Origin: Pseudisothecium myosuroides
Taxonomy: Eukaryota > Streptophyta > Bryopsida > Hypnales > Lembophyllaceae
DNA length: 64,000 nucleotides
NCBI GenBank assembly: GCA_951799445.1
Contig: OX637289.1
Coordinates: forward strand, 3,078,501-3,142,500
Direction of reading: 5' to 3'
The translations under genes were made by a program, and so were the position numbers. A model generated the notes under the pieces. The model was not told where the DNA came from, did not search any database, and saw only the letters and a list, made by a program, of their open reading frames with translations. Numbering within the stretch: position 1 is the stretch's first letter; each line of letters starts with the position of its first letter. Of the stretch, positions 23,057 to 34,421 are shown in pieces.

Positions 23057-25105
23057 ACTGGATCTGACTTAGGAATCTATTCATAACAATGAACTTATCG
23101 ATAATCTTGAAGGACATTACACGGATCATCAAAAGGACATTACATTACTCTTGGATTCAAAAGGTCTCCCAAATCTTCTTTTTTCTTCTTTCAGTCTCCG
23201 TCCTCAATGGAATCAACTTCATTTTTAAAAAATGAAACAGTAGGCCAACCTCTGTTCTACAACGTTACTATAAGTTTCAATTTCTTTTATTTGAAAGTTC
23301 ATAACTGCACAGGTGCACGCCTCGCCCACTTGTGCGTGAGCACGCAACTTTTGAAATGAAGGCCCGAAACAGATGCAGGTGGCAAGCGTTAGAAAAAGAA
23401 GAGTAGTATCTTTCTGATCTTTTCAATCTTTCTAATCCAAACAAGAAAAAGAAAGAGTATCCCAGACTGATCTACATTCCATAGAAGGCAGGTGAAGAGC
23501 AGCTTCCGGACTAGTATGGGCGTATTGCTTCGGAGATAAGGAAGCCGACCCATTTCTGATCAACCCCCATTTTCAATCTATAAGTTGCGCTCTTTCTACG
23601 AAGTTGTGGCTCAGTCCCTGAAGCACTTGTGGCGCATTATGATTGGTTGCAAGGCTCTCAAAATTGCAACCAACCCTTGGTTGATTTTGCAATCAACCTG
23701 TGGTCAGAAATAGAAAGGTTTATATCACCATTATAGGTCGAAGAGAATCTTCCACTAAAAAATTCATAGTAATTATATTTTGTGTAATGAAATTTTGGAA
23801 AAATATGCAATCTTTCCAAACTCTATTTTTGTACACAGGAAAATTTCTGCACTCAAAAAACTTGCGCTCCAAGTATGCGTAATTGCTTAAGTGGTTGGAA
23901 ATGGGTCGGCTCCTTTAGTGCCTGGTGAAGCCTGAAACACTGCGGTGAATCCAAAGTGTCCAATGAAAGATTTTCAATAAACATGCCTTAGTTGTCATCC
24001 AAGAATCATATAATTTTTTGATTGACCACCTTTGGTGATAGGGCCATGCTCTTCCTTGGTTTAGAAAGAAATCACCACCCGAAACATCATGTGAGCTTAT
24101 TTTGATTGTGAATGGGACAAAAATTTGGCTTATGTGCGCCGAGGATGGTATAAATGTTATTAGGATTAGATTTTGTCCTCCTAGACTATGAGGTTGGTTT
24201 CTACCACCTCTTCCCTTTTGTTTTTGTGGGTTTTTTTTAAGCAAATGAAAAGAAGATTTCATTTCAAAAAGAGAGTACAGTAAAGTCCGCAAAAGGAGTG
24301 GTTTATCCCATACAGTCATAAGAGTTCCCTCAATCCAACATTGTAAAGAGTCTGACACTTGACAATTTTGATGAGAACCATTTTAAATTAGCTTCTTTTA
24401 GAAGCACCTTCACATGTCACATTTTGAGAATGTGTCAAGCTCTTCAAATTACTTTCTAAGACTAAATTTAGATGGATTCTTGTGCTTGATTGCAATTTGT
24501 AATAGAATTTTGTTTTGCATTCTAAATAAGATAATTTGTAATTGGTCCACTAACTATATGTAGACCCAAATAGAAAGTGTGATTGAATACCTTGAATTTA
24601 AAAGTGGGATAAACATGTACTTTGAAGGGGCAATGTAGAGGCTTCAACCCATGATGTTGTGTCCTCTTCCCTCTTTTTATCCTCAACTAATTTGTTTCTA
24701 TTATATTTTTTATTCAAGGAAGGTTTGAATTTCAGAGAAAAAAGAAAAAGGAAATGCAAACAAATGGGGGCTCAATGAGGGTCTGTTGTGTTCAAGAGCA
24801 AAGAATACAAAGAGTTTCTATCATGGTTGAAGTGAATTTTTTTTTTTACAAATTGATGAATCCATCTATTGTAAAAGAATAAGAATGAACAAAGCAACCA
24901 CACAAACCACGGAGACTAATAAGAGGACAATGATGCTTCCAAGTAAGTTAACTACCAAGCCTTCACAGTTGAAGTGGAGTTTCAATAGAGTTAATCATAA
25001 AGTGTGTGCAAGGTAGGAGTTGGAGTTTAAGAAAAACATAAGACAAAACTTAAAAACTCAAGTCTAATGGAATTTGGTGCCATGTTTGTTTAGTACTATT
25101 TTTAG
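23057..25105. other. Intergenic region with a GC-richer island
   Basis: About 23300-23660 has more GC than its surroundings and no reading frame of note; it could be a transferred organelle fragment, but I cannot name a gene. About 24225-24365 has a T-run followed by GCAAATGAAAAGAAG, like the retroposon tails elsewhere. About 24990-25105 belongs to the repeat that hosts S1. Confidence 0.35.
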
Positions 25106-25335
25106 TTAACCCTTAAACGTTGAGGCGGACGTTTTGCGTCCGATGAATGATAAAGAATCTCATATGTAGGTCCGAAGTGCAACTATTCATCTTTGAAATT
25201 TTGTTGTGAAAAGGGAGGTCTTCTACAATAGTTTGACTTCCAATGAGTGCTTTTGCTATTTTTTAAGCCCAATGATTCACACTGTAATGAAAATGGATGA
25301 TTTTCAAAATGACTCCTTCGTCCTTTAAGGGTTAA
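25106..25335. mobile_element. Short TTAA element S1 with a clean empty site
   Basis: This 230-bp element has ends TTAACCCTTAAACG and CTTTAAGGGTTAA. Its host sequence (TATTTTTAG / ACCTTCCTCTGCCACCGG) is present unbroken at 42942-42975 with a single TTAA at 42951-42954. This shows a precise TTAA duplication. A truncated sister lies at 47281. Confidence 0.85.
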
Positions 25336-26407
25336 ACCTTCCTCTGCCACCGGTTCACAAATATAGGACAAACTTTAAGATTAAGAGCAGCCCCACTTTT
25401 GCAACACGCTCAAGCAAATCAACAGAGGGCATTCCTCATTATTAGAAGATTAATGGTAGAGAATGTTTAAAGTGTTGCTTCAGCGTGTTGCAGTGGGGGT
25501 GCTCTAACTCCAAGGTGTGCCCCAAGTTTTTGAAAAAACATTTCATTTCATTTCATTTCATTTCCAAAACAGAAACCAGAAACCAGAAAAACGCAGCTTC
25601 CGGAGTTCCCGTCATCCCGCCACCAGGCCGACAGGAATAGCCCCGGTGAACAAGGGAGCAAGTCGCGCATGCTCCAGTCCTCCAATGCAGTGCAGGCTGC
25701 AGAGTGCAGAGTCTGCAGACTGGACCCCCACCACCAAAAGCCCCTCCCCTCGTCTCCCCTGCTCTTATTATTAACTTCCGGGACTCTCTCATAATGCACC
25801 CAGTGCAGTTCGCCAGTTCGCCTCCCTCTTCCCAAGTCCCAATACAGAATGCGTTGATGCTGGATATCCCTTCACGTGCATGCAGGTTCATGCATGTAGC
25901 GCCTCCTGGACCTGGACTGGACCTGGACGGGACGGGATCACGGGAACTGAACTCCACTTGCATCTCGCCGTCCTCGCAACTTGCCGGCAGGCGGGCGCAG
26001 GCGCAGGCACCGCCAACTCCCACTCCCACTCCACACTAGTTCTACTGATGACCCGGCATCTGATCCCCCACCCTCATTGCGGCGTTCATTGCGTTCCACG
26101 AGTCCCCAAGTCGCAGCTTTTGGCAGGCGTGCGCGCACCTGCGACACCCAGGGATCCATTCTGGGGAAACCAGGGGTTTGGAAGCGAAGTGGTGCGAGGT
26201 GGGGTTTGTGGAGAGGACGAGTGTGTGGATTTGGATGATAGGAAGGAGAAGTGCGGAGATTGGGGATTGGCGTTGTGGACAGAGCGAGGAGAAGGGAAAT
26301 TGAAGTTTGTTTGTGGGGGGACGGTGATCGTCTTGAAGTTGGTTAGAGTTGGTGGAACCAGCGAGGTTGGGAGTTGGGGACTATTGGAACCACGAGTTGC
26401 TGAATTG
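25336..26407 (+). promoter_or_regulatory. Promoter and leader of bHLH copy B
   Basis: GC content rises from about 25590. An open frame from 25880 runs into the first exon, but copy A lacks it, so I take it as untranslated leader. A (CATTT)n run lies at about 25542-25565. The G-box/RY block is at 25873. Confidence 0.5.
25873..25896 (+). promoter_or_regulatory. G-box and CATGCATG block of copy B
   Basis: CACGTG (25873-25878) joins CATGCA, and a full RY repeat CATGCATG follows at 25889-25896. This is the counterpart of 5931-5948 at copy A. Both lie roughly 490-540 bp before the start codon. Confidence 0.55.
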
Positions 26408-27565
26408 ATGGCGCTCAGGATGGGGCAGTTTGATGATGCTGTGGAGAACTGCGATTACGCAGACGTGGGTTATGCTTCTGACTTGACGGATGCTGAGAGC
26501 GATGAGGAGTGTGCTTACTTCCCCCGAGTGCCGGAGTGTGTGCGAAACTCCAAGCGAACGTGTGGCGCGGTGTCGGAGAACGGGGTGGTGCCGGAGCGAC
26601 GGGTGCGGAGTAGAATCGATGAGCAGCTGGAGCTTTTGCGGGCCGTTATACCTGTGTCTTGCACTGTGAGTATATTGTGGGGTTTGTGTTTTGTTGAGCA
26701 GTTTCGAAGGAGAGGGAGGGGGGGGACTCCGTTGGTAGACCGTGGCTCTGCAATATTGAATTGTTATGTGGCCATGGGGTGGAGAAGGCTGAGGGGTTGA
26801 AGATGGAAGCCTGACGATTCTTTCTCCATGGTGGCGTGCAGGATGAGAGTGCGTCGGTATTGACAGACGCGTACGAGTATATCGCGGAGCTTCAGAGACA
26901 AGTGCAGGAGCTGCATTCGGAGCTTGACTCGGAGACCTGTAGCGACGACGATGCGAGCTCTTGTGAAGACGACTTTGACAGTCCGTCTTGTAGCGCCGAG
27001 GAGCGGGCCGTGGATTCGAATTCTGCCTTCGAATGGAGCTGTGCCAGTCGCCGTGGGCGTTCGCGATCAAGGGTAGGTTTCTTTAAGTCCATCTTTCTGT
27101 TTTCGCTTCGATTACGGAACGCGGTGCCCAACTTAACAGTGTCCTTCGGTTTAAAGAGTCTGACGAGATTTTTGGTATGATCAGGTGGAGGTGGTAAGCA
27201 CCCGAACGGGTCTACGAATCCGGGTCGAGTGCGACAAAAGGGTCGGCCTGTTGGGTGAAGTAATGAAGGTGCTGGAGTCGAGCGGCTTGAACGTAGAAGG
27301 AGCTGGCGTGGCATTCGAGGAAAGATTTGTACTCGATTGCGTCGGATCAGTGGTACTGACACAGATCCATCAGAGCTGCCTGCATTAGGTTTTAATGTGA
27401 CAGCGAGGTGTTGCCACTTGTCACCACTTGATATTCAGCGTCGATGTTGGAACTCCTTGGGTCGGTAATGAATGTTTACTTTCGTTGATGCAGGTTGACA
27501 AAAAGCGAACGTTTGAGTGTCGACGCGTAGGTTTACGGCTCAAGTCTCTCATCGCTGATCACTGA
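26408..27565 (+). CDS. Helix-loop-helix protein with C-terminal ACT-like domain, copy B
   Basis: Four exons (26408-26665, 26842-27072, 27185-27352, 27494-27565) with phase 0 GT-AG joints give 242 residues. The start is MALRMGQFDD; a second ATG at 26420 is possible. Domains match copy A: acidic DLTDAESDEE, PERRVRSRIDEQ, helix 2 with SVLTDAYEYIAEL, acidic middle, then the ACT-like end with VDKKRTFECRRVGLRLKSLI. By eye, exon 2 differs from copy A at only about three bases and intron 1 is about 94% alike, but exon 3 is only about 85% and intron 2 about 75% alike. The even spread expected of a simple duplication is missing. The basic region again lacks the His and one Arg of G-box binders. The role is probably a nuclear dimerisation partner or regulator. 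Confidence 0.8.
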
Positions 27566-29159
27566 AATGGAGATCGACACTGTCGGCATTTCGACTCCTG
27601 ATTCCCTTCATGGTGGATCTCAGGATCGTGTAACGCCTCGCACGCAACGAACACTGAAGTCATGGAGTCTTTGAAGTCGCCACGGAAGCCACTCCTGCCA
27701 AGGATGAGTCAAATCTGAAATTCATGCCCGCAGCCACAGTAATTGGTGAGGAAGGATTTATGTGGGCACGAATAGAATGCTGGGGATAGTGCTCGGACAC
27801 CTCCTCCTGAAATGCACGTTATTGGTACATCCTCTCCATGGAGTGCGCCGCCCAAGTGCTGTTGCCATTAATCGATGGCGAGGTTCTAGTCGGTGTGGCA
27901 GTTCCGGAGATTGGCGATGCCCACCACACCACTTGGCGGTGCGGCTTTCGGAACGTCAGCTTTTCTATTGATATGAGATTCATAGTTGGGGAATGGTGCA
28001 TGATTGTATTTCTTGGTGGCCGATTAGGCAAAGCCATTCTGGTTCGACACACCGCCTCCCTTGGGTGTATTAGAATACTCCTGTCTGGGTTGGACGGTAC
28101 CTTGTGAATGTTACTACTGTACTAGTTAATACAAGTTTTGCAACTGAATCAAATCAGATTGTCGTTGTGGAAGATCGAATTGTTGATTATCCACTTGTAT
28201 GGATTTGAAGGACTTTGGGTCTACAAAGACAGTAACGGCGGGAATGGCGGCTACAGGTCCCGAGGAAATTGTGTTCTTGCAACTGATTGGCAAGATGATC
28301 GATGTTCACTCAACTTGCCTGCATGCCTGTTGGAGGTCAAACCAGGGGAGGGGGAATTGTAGACAGCTTGGGTAATACGTCAGAGGGTTTACGGTGCCTG
28401 TCAATTTGCTCCGTTCAATCCCATGATGTTATGGCGGATATTTGCTGAAACTTGTGTAACGTTGTTTACCAATGAGGAGGAGGAGTTTTGTATCTTTGAA
28501 AACGGGACCCCACAGTGCATAAGATTGTCTAATTAACTTATAAGTCCATCTCAAGGCATCTAGCGAAGCATAATACCTTTCAAGCATGGGGAGGACCATT
28601 GCCGCGTTACTATACAGTTCTCTGATTTGAGTCCAAGCACGCGATAATGACATGTGGGTGGTACTGTAATTTCTAACTTTGGCAAGGAAGACTTTACTTA
28701 ACTTACAACACAGGGGAAGAACCTGCCTGTTTGCTTCTAAGCAGCACTGTTGTTGTAGACTTCTACTGTAGCTCGTTCACTCATTTGAGTCCCTTCACAC
28801 TTTTTTTAGTCGAATATTTTGACATGCATGCATCCCATCAACTGAATACAGCACTGTAGTGTTGTACTGTACAGTGTACCCCCACCAAGCACGGCAGTTT
28901 CGTCTGTGAGTGAAGGAGAGATTGGAACTTGTAGAGCATTTGAGGTGGAGCCTTTTAAGGGTAAAATTTGGTACATGAGAAGCGGGTAGAGTAAATATGA
29001 CGTCTGGTGCCAGTGTTGGGATACGGGCCTGGACCGGCGCTATGTGGGCTGCTGCAACAAACTCACACCATACCCGTTGGGAGTACGGCAGGGGATAAGT
29101 TACCCAGAATGAACAGAGAACCTAGAACCTAAAACCACTGTGTACCATTTACAATCATC
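27566..29159. other. Downstream of bHLH copy B
   Basis: The first part is probably 3' UTR. Frames at 27762-28362 are short, overlap on both strands and are unrecognised. No element with clear ends is seen. Confidence 0.4.
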
Positions 29160-30674
29160 TTAACCCTGGAAAACCCTGGAAGGGCACCAACTCACCAAGA
29201 AACTCAAAGTGACCTTTGGATGGTGAAAAAAATCGTCATCAGTTTTTGTATCTAACACATTTTGGGACAGTAAGAAAAAAATGAAACAAAAAGTGCATTT
29301 TTTGGAAATTCAAATGTACAAATTTGTACTAGACTACTATGGGAATGTGTGAAAAAAAATTCAGAAACTTTGACTGCACGGATTGAAAGATTATTACGTT
29401 TAAAGTTAGAAGAAGAAAAAAAAAATTCCAACCTTGCCCAACATGGTCAACAAACTTTAACTCTTCTTAGAGTGAGGTTTTTATACTAGAAATGATTATC
29501 TTTTCTGACATTTGCATCTTGTATCATACATACATGGCAAATTTCAAAATTAGAGGCAGAATTTTGCACATGTTGCTCAAAGCTATCCAGGTTTGCCCAA
29601 AAAGTTCAACTGTTCAAGGCAACATAAGTTTTGATTTGGGCACATGATCAAAAAAAATTCTCAGTAAGGGAATACAATTTATATCAAAATTTTGTGAACG
29701 TCAAACCAAAGTTGACTTTTTGTGTAACTACTTGAAATCTCATGTGTATATTGAACAGTCAGTTGGTCCTGGATTAATGCTAATTCCACATCATTGAGCT
29801 GAATGCAAGTCACATTAGTTTTTATTTGTTTCAAAAAAATTGTATACCTCTAGAATGTATTTCAATACTTTGAATTTTTCTTCCTTAAAATTTGGTTTTT
29901 ACATTCAAAATGATTGCTTTTGCTTTGGAACAAACACAATGAAATGAAGCTTTTGAAGTTTAGTTTCTATTCTTCTTGAATTTTTTGGAATTTTAAAAAG
30001 AAAGGCATACTATCAAAGTTTGAAGTTGAGGATCTGTAACCACGTTTTTAAATATAGAAAAATATGAATATTTTCTTTAAGCTCTATCGCTCTATACTAC
30101 AATGTGCTTCTATTTTCAAATTTTCAAATTTCTAATGCATATTTTGTATTTGATACAATTTTTTTTCACTTTTTTTCTTTAAATATTCATTGTAATTTCT
30201 GAAAATATTCATGGCTCAAATTTTCTAAAATATTCATTGTAATTTGAGCCGTGAATAATTTCTAAAAATATTCATTGAATTTTTTCATTTTTTTTCATTT
30301 TTTTTCTTTAAAAATTCATGGCTCAAATCAAACATATGACTTCATCTTAGATAGTCGTAAATTAAAAAAAAATTATTCATATATATTGGCAATGAAGCAA
30401 ATAATGTGAAAGATTTTGAAATTTGACAACATGGTCAAAGAGTTTGTTCCTAACTCCTCCAAAAGTTTGCAACAACACTCCTATTGCATGTTTTTCTTTG
30501 CAAAAGACACTAGGGAAGCATGTGTATGACGAATTGCAGTGATGCTTGTCAAGCTCTAGATTTTCAAAAGAATTGATGAATGAAATAGTTGGATTATTTT
30601 TCTCCGGGATGAAATTGTCTAAGATTTTGTGACATGAGTAGTGGCAGAGGTCGCGACACTATGTATTTAACACC
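29160..30674. mobile_element. Family F/D element with TTAA left end
   Basis: It opens TTAACCCTGGAAAACCC at 29160. The interior shares CATGGTCAACAAACTTT with about 43615 and family-F strings at 29900-30400. A right terminus was not found before the next TTAA element. It is non-coding. Confidence 0.45.
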
Positions 30675-32100
30675 TTAACCCCTAAAGTTCCATGACTCTG
30701 TGTTCACCGAAAATACTCAAAAATTGTCATTTTTAGTACAAGTACCAAATTTTTGAAAAAAAAACTTTTTTGACACATGTAACCGTAGGATCTTATAGTA
30801 AACTAGTTTTAAAAGATGTGGAAAAAATTTCAGAATTTTCCACCATGTGGATTGGAAGATATTAGCATTTGAATTGGCAAAAATCCTTTTTTTGTTCCTG
30901 CGAAAAACAGGGCAGCTGCATTGCAATCACAAGGTCACATTTGTATGAAAAATGTCCAAAATGGTGGTGTTTCTTTGAATTATTTTTCCTAAACAAGTTG
31001 GCTACATGCTTAAAAATTTCAAATCATTTGGAATTGTACAACATATACAAAACAAATAGTAAGTAGAAAGAAGTAGAGAATGATCCAAAATACTAAATTG
31101 TTAAGAATTTAATTATGGAATTGAAAAATGTCAATTCCAATGGTTGTAATGTTGTAATAAACAACCTAAATCCTATGATTTTTTTTTTTCAAAAAATATT
31201 AAAAATTGAGTTAAATAAACAACTTCAAAGTTTATTTCATAGTAGAGAATCCATAACTGCCCGCAAACTAAAAAACCTCAAAACTTTTTACTCATTGGTT
31301 GAAATGGAATGATTTAAAGCTTTCCACGTATATATAACTTTAGAAAACCAATTTCAAATTTTTATTTTTGATAAAAGTGATTTTTTCAAATCTGCCTGGA
31401 CTGCCCGCCCGGTGAAAAAGATAACATATTAGGCCATAACTTTTGACTCCTATTTCGAAATGTCATGAAATTTAGTGCACATGAAAGATATTCCTCATCC
31501 CCACCTTCTATTAAATTTTCAGCTTAAAATATGAAAATCTCTAGTCAATCGTACCTGCCCAAAATCGCTATGTTGCTAAAAATAGCAAGCTGGTTCTTTA
31601 GCAAGCTGGACCACAATAGATGAACAAAAACACATCCCAAACTTACAGAAATGCATTTTTTCATCGAACAACTTTTTTGAAGATTCTTGTATTAGTTCTT
31701 TGACATTTGTATGGTATAGATTATAATTAAAGACTTTGCTTTGCAAATATTCTATAGTTCAAAAGGTATTGGTAGGTGTAGCCTCAAAGAGTAACTTTTT
31801 CAAAAATCACTATGCTTAGAGCTTAACATTTTAAACTTATAGAAAAAAATTCTTGTAAGAATCATAAATATTCAATCTACAATTGATTTTGCAAGGAATT
31901 TTCAATTTATGACTTCAAATTTTATTGTAAAATATTGATTTGTGTACTCGTTGATCTAATCGTTCAAATGTGATTTATAAATTGTATTTTACAATTATTG
32001 TTTGAAAGTCATCAATAAAAATATTGTCTTAAGTTGGATTTTATAATACATCTTCACAATTTTAGAAATCTCGACAACCCCTTGGTCTTTCAGGGGTTAA
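30675..32100. mobile_element. TTAA element E3 (type C, long form)
   Basis: It runs from TTAACCCCTAAAGTTCC to GGTCTTTCAGGGGTTAA. It follows the type C copy at 50646 until about 31600 (TTGCTAAAAATAGCAAGCTGG). Then it has about 500 extra bases before its right end, so it is either a longer form or carries an insertion whose borders I cannot place. Confidence 0.65.
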
Positions 32101-32393
32101 TATATTAGATGGCACTAGAAGTTGCTTGTTCAATTGTATCAATCCGACAATGAGCACCACTAGTGGAAGATATTCATCTACAAAAAAATTCCAAAAAATT
32201 TACATGCCTCCCCAAATGGGCTAAGAATACACCCAACCATGTCGTCCATGCATGAACTTAGATATATTTTCCATACAGCCAAAAGTCCAAAACACACAAA
32301 ACTTCATAAAATTGTATAACCAAGCAACGGTCTTCCCCTCAAATGCTCGGAAGGTATTATGCCTCCCTAGATGCACTGGGGAGAGCCTTTCCG

Positions 32394-33333
32394 TTAACCC
32401 CTAAAGGACCGAGGCCTTTTTTTGCCAAAAAAACATTGAAAACTGTCATTTCTGTAGCAAAGAGTTAAAAAAAATTTTAATTGTTTTTTTTTTCACATCT
32501 AACCGTAGGATCTTACACCTAACTAGTATAAAAAAGTGTGGAAAAAATTTCAGAATTTTTGACCGCATAGATTGCAAGATATCTGTGTTTAAAGTGGAAA
32601 AAACAAGTTTTTCAGCACATTGCGGGACTGGATTTTTTGACTTTGAACATTTTTAACTTAAAATTTTTGCACTACAGAGTTTTGAGCTTTTAATGCTTGT
32701 AGTGGAGAATTGAGTTGAGAGTCTAGGGAAAAAAAAAATTCAAAAAAAACTTAATTATCATTCTTAAAAAAATTGTTAAGTAGATGTAGGTACGAGATAG
32801 AAGGAAAATCTAAAATATTCATATATTTTAGATGGAATTAAAATGCACTAATCCCAATGGTGGGATTGTTCTAACAAGTAAATCAGACCATGCAAAAAAA
32901 AGAAAATTGAAAAATTTGAAAAATTGCATTCAGAAATGAATCCTAAAGTTATTTTTTTCAAGAAGATGCTCTAACTGCCCGAAAAACAAGAATGTCCATA
33001 ACTTCCTCATAACAAAGTCAAATGAAATGAATCAAAGCTTTCCAGATAGCCAAAAATATAACCTATGAGAAAAAAATATTTTTAAAAAAAATTCAACTTT
33101 TTGTCCATTTTTTTTTTGCTGCCCGAGCTGCCCCCCGTAGCCTATTTTGAGCTTATATGGTCATAACTTTTTTTCCCGGTCACCGATTGTAAAAAGAATT
33201 ATATTCCCTTGAAGCTAATCAATTTTTCTACCCCAAAAAAAGTTTCAAAAAATCAGGAGAAAATTTCAGCCCGTAGGTACCTGCCCGAAAACGCATTTGT
33301 CCCCCGTAGGGACAATGGTCCTTTAGGGGTTAA
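32394..33333. mobile_element. TTAA element E4 (type B)
   Basis: 940 bp, from TTAACCCCTAAAGGACCG to GGTCCTTTAGGGGTTAA. The interior matches 34422, 35260 and, inverted, 39500. It is non-coding. Confidence 0.8.
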
Positions 33334-33799
33334 TTCCAGGATTGGGGTTGGCAGAGGAGCCATCAATAAGACAATTTTGTTCACTGCAAGGAGTCTTCTT
33401 TTCAAGGATGCAAAAGGGACCCCTGCCTCAGTCTCCTCATTGGTAAACAATGGTATGTTGTGGTTCCGCAGAAAGCGCGTGGTCGCTGACGGAACCGGAT
33501 TTATAATTGCCGCGGGTTGAAAGATGATTGATGCTTTGAACTGTTCTGCTCTTGCTGGCATGAGAAAAGTGTTGCCAGTCAGTCCGTGTAAGTTATTAAG
33601 ACTGAAGGGACTGAATGAATGAGGCTGAGGACCTCCGACCCAAGGCAACAATGGAAGCAGTTGAAGAGGAGTGCCCTCGAGGGAGTTAGCTGTTTACACA
33701 CTTAAACTGGATTGACTAAGTTACCACATTGACTGAGTTAGGACACTCGTTTTGATGGCAGTCTGCCATGTGTCTTTCGGCAAGTTTGGAAAGCAGGAC
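33334..33799. other. Intergenic sequence
   Basis: No gene or element is recognised. The 132-codon minus frame at 33253-33651 overlaps the end of E4 and is not credible as a gene. Confidence 0.4.
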
Positions 33800-34306
33800 G
33801 CTAAATGAGTCCGACGAAGTGGGACCAACAGGGTGAAAACGCAGGAATTTTACCCCGGGGATAACGCAATTTTTTTAAAATTTTCACCCAATTTTTATGT
33901 TTTGCAAATTTTGAATTCATATTTGCGATCAAAGACTGCAAATTAGCTACACTAAATAGTGAAATTGGGTTGCCTTGACAATTAGGTTGCCTTACCACAT
34001 AGAAGTTACTTCATGTTACCTTTATGACTCATTGCTTGTCCAGATGGAGGCACAAGTCATTCTCTAATCCTAGCCATGAATCAGTACACCAACACATGCA
34101 GCACACATGTTTCCCACATCATTGCATCCTTCTACAGTAACTGTGATATTGATATAGTGTTGAATGTCGAGATATTGATGTGGGGCAACGTAATTTTCCT
34201 ATTCAGTGTAGGTGAGGTCTACAACATACCCTGGCAAGATTTTACTTTTATCCCCCAAAACTTGCGTTTTCACTTTGCTGGTCCTACTTCGTGAGACTCA
34301 TTTAGC
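33800..34306. mobile_element. Short TIR element Q, split by M2
   Basis: GCTAAATGAGTC, then ACGAAGTGGGACCA, face their inverted copies at the right end (TGGTCCTACTTCGT, GACTCATTTAGC). The arms also share TGAAAACGCA/TGCGTTTTCA. Without M2 it is about 242 bp. Confidence 0.65.
33947..34211. mobile_element. Short TIR element M2, nested in Q
   Basis: 265 bp with ends CTACACTAAATAGTGAAATT and its diverged inverted copy. It holds the string TTGCCTTGACAATTAGGTTG, which is the uninterrupted counterpart of the E6 insertion site in M3. Confidence 0.7.
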
Positions 34307-34421
34307 ACCTTGCGTTTGGAAATGGAAAGACAATGCTCAAGAGGTGGACCTTGATGGTGATCCAATCATCATCCATTTTCAGGAAAAAAGAAGTGAGGTA
34401 GAAGCACCAATAACCGATCAT

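Noticed and set aside
25880..26407. Extension of bHLH copy B's first exon to an ATG at 25880
   Set aside because: Open by chance in a GC-rich leader; copy A has no matching extension, and alignment of the two proteins begins near 26408.
33800..34306. CRISPR-like or tandem repeat
   Set aside because: The repeated strings are inverted ends of a nested pair of MITEs, not spaced direct repeats.
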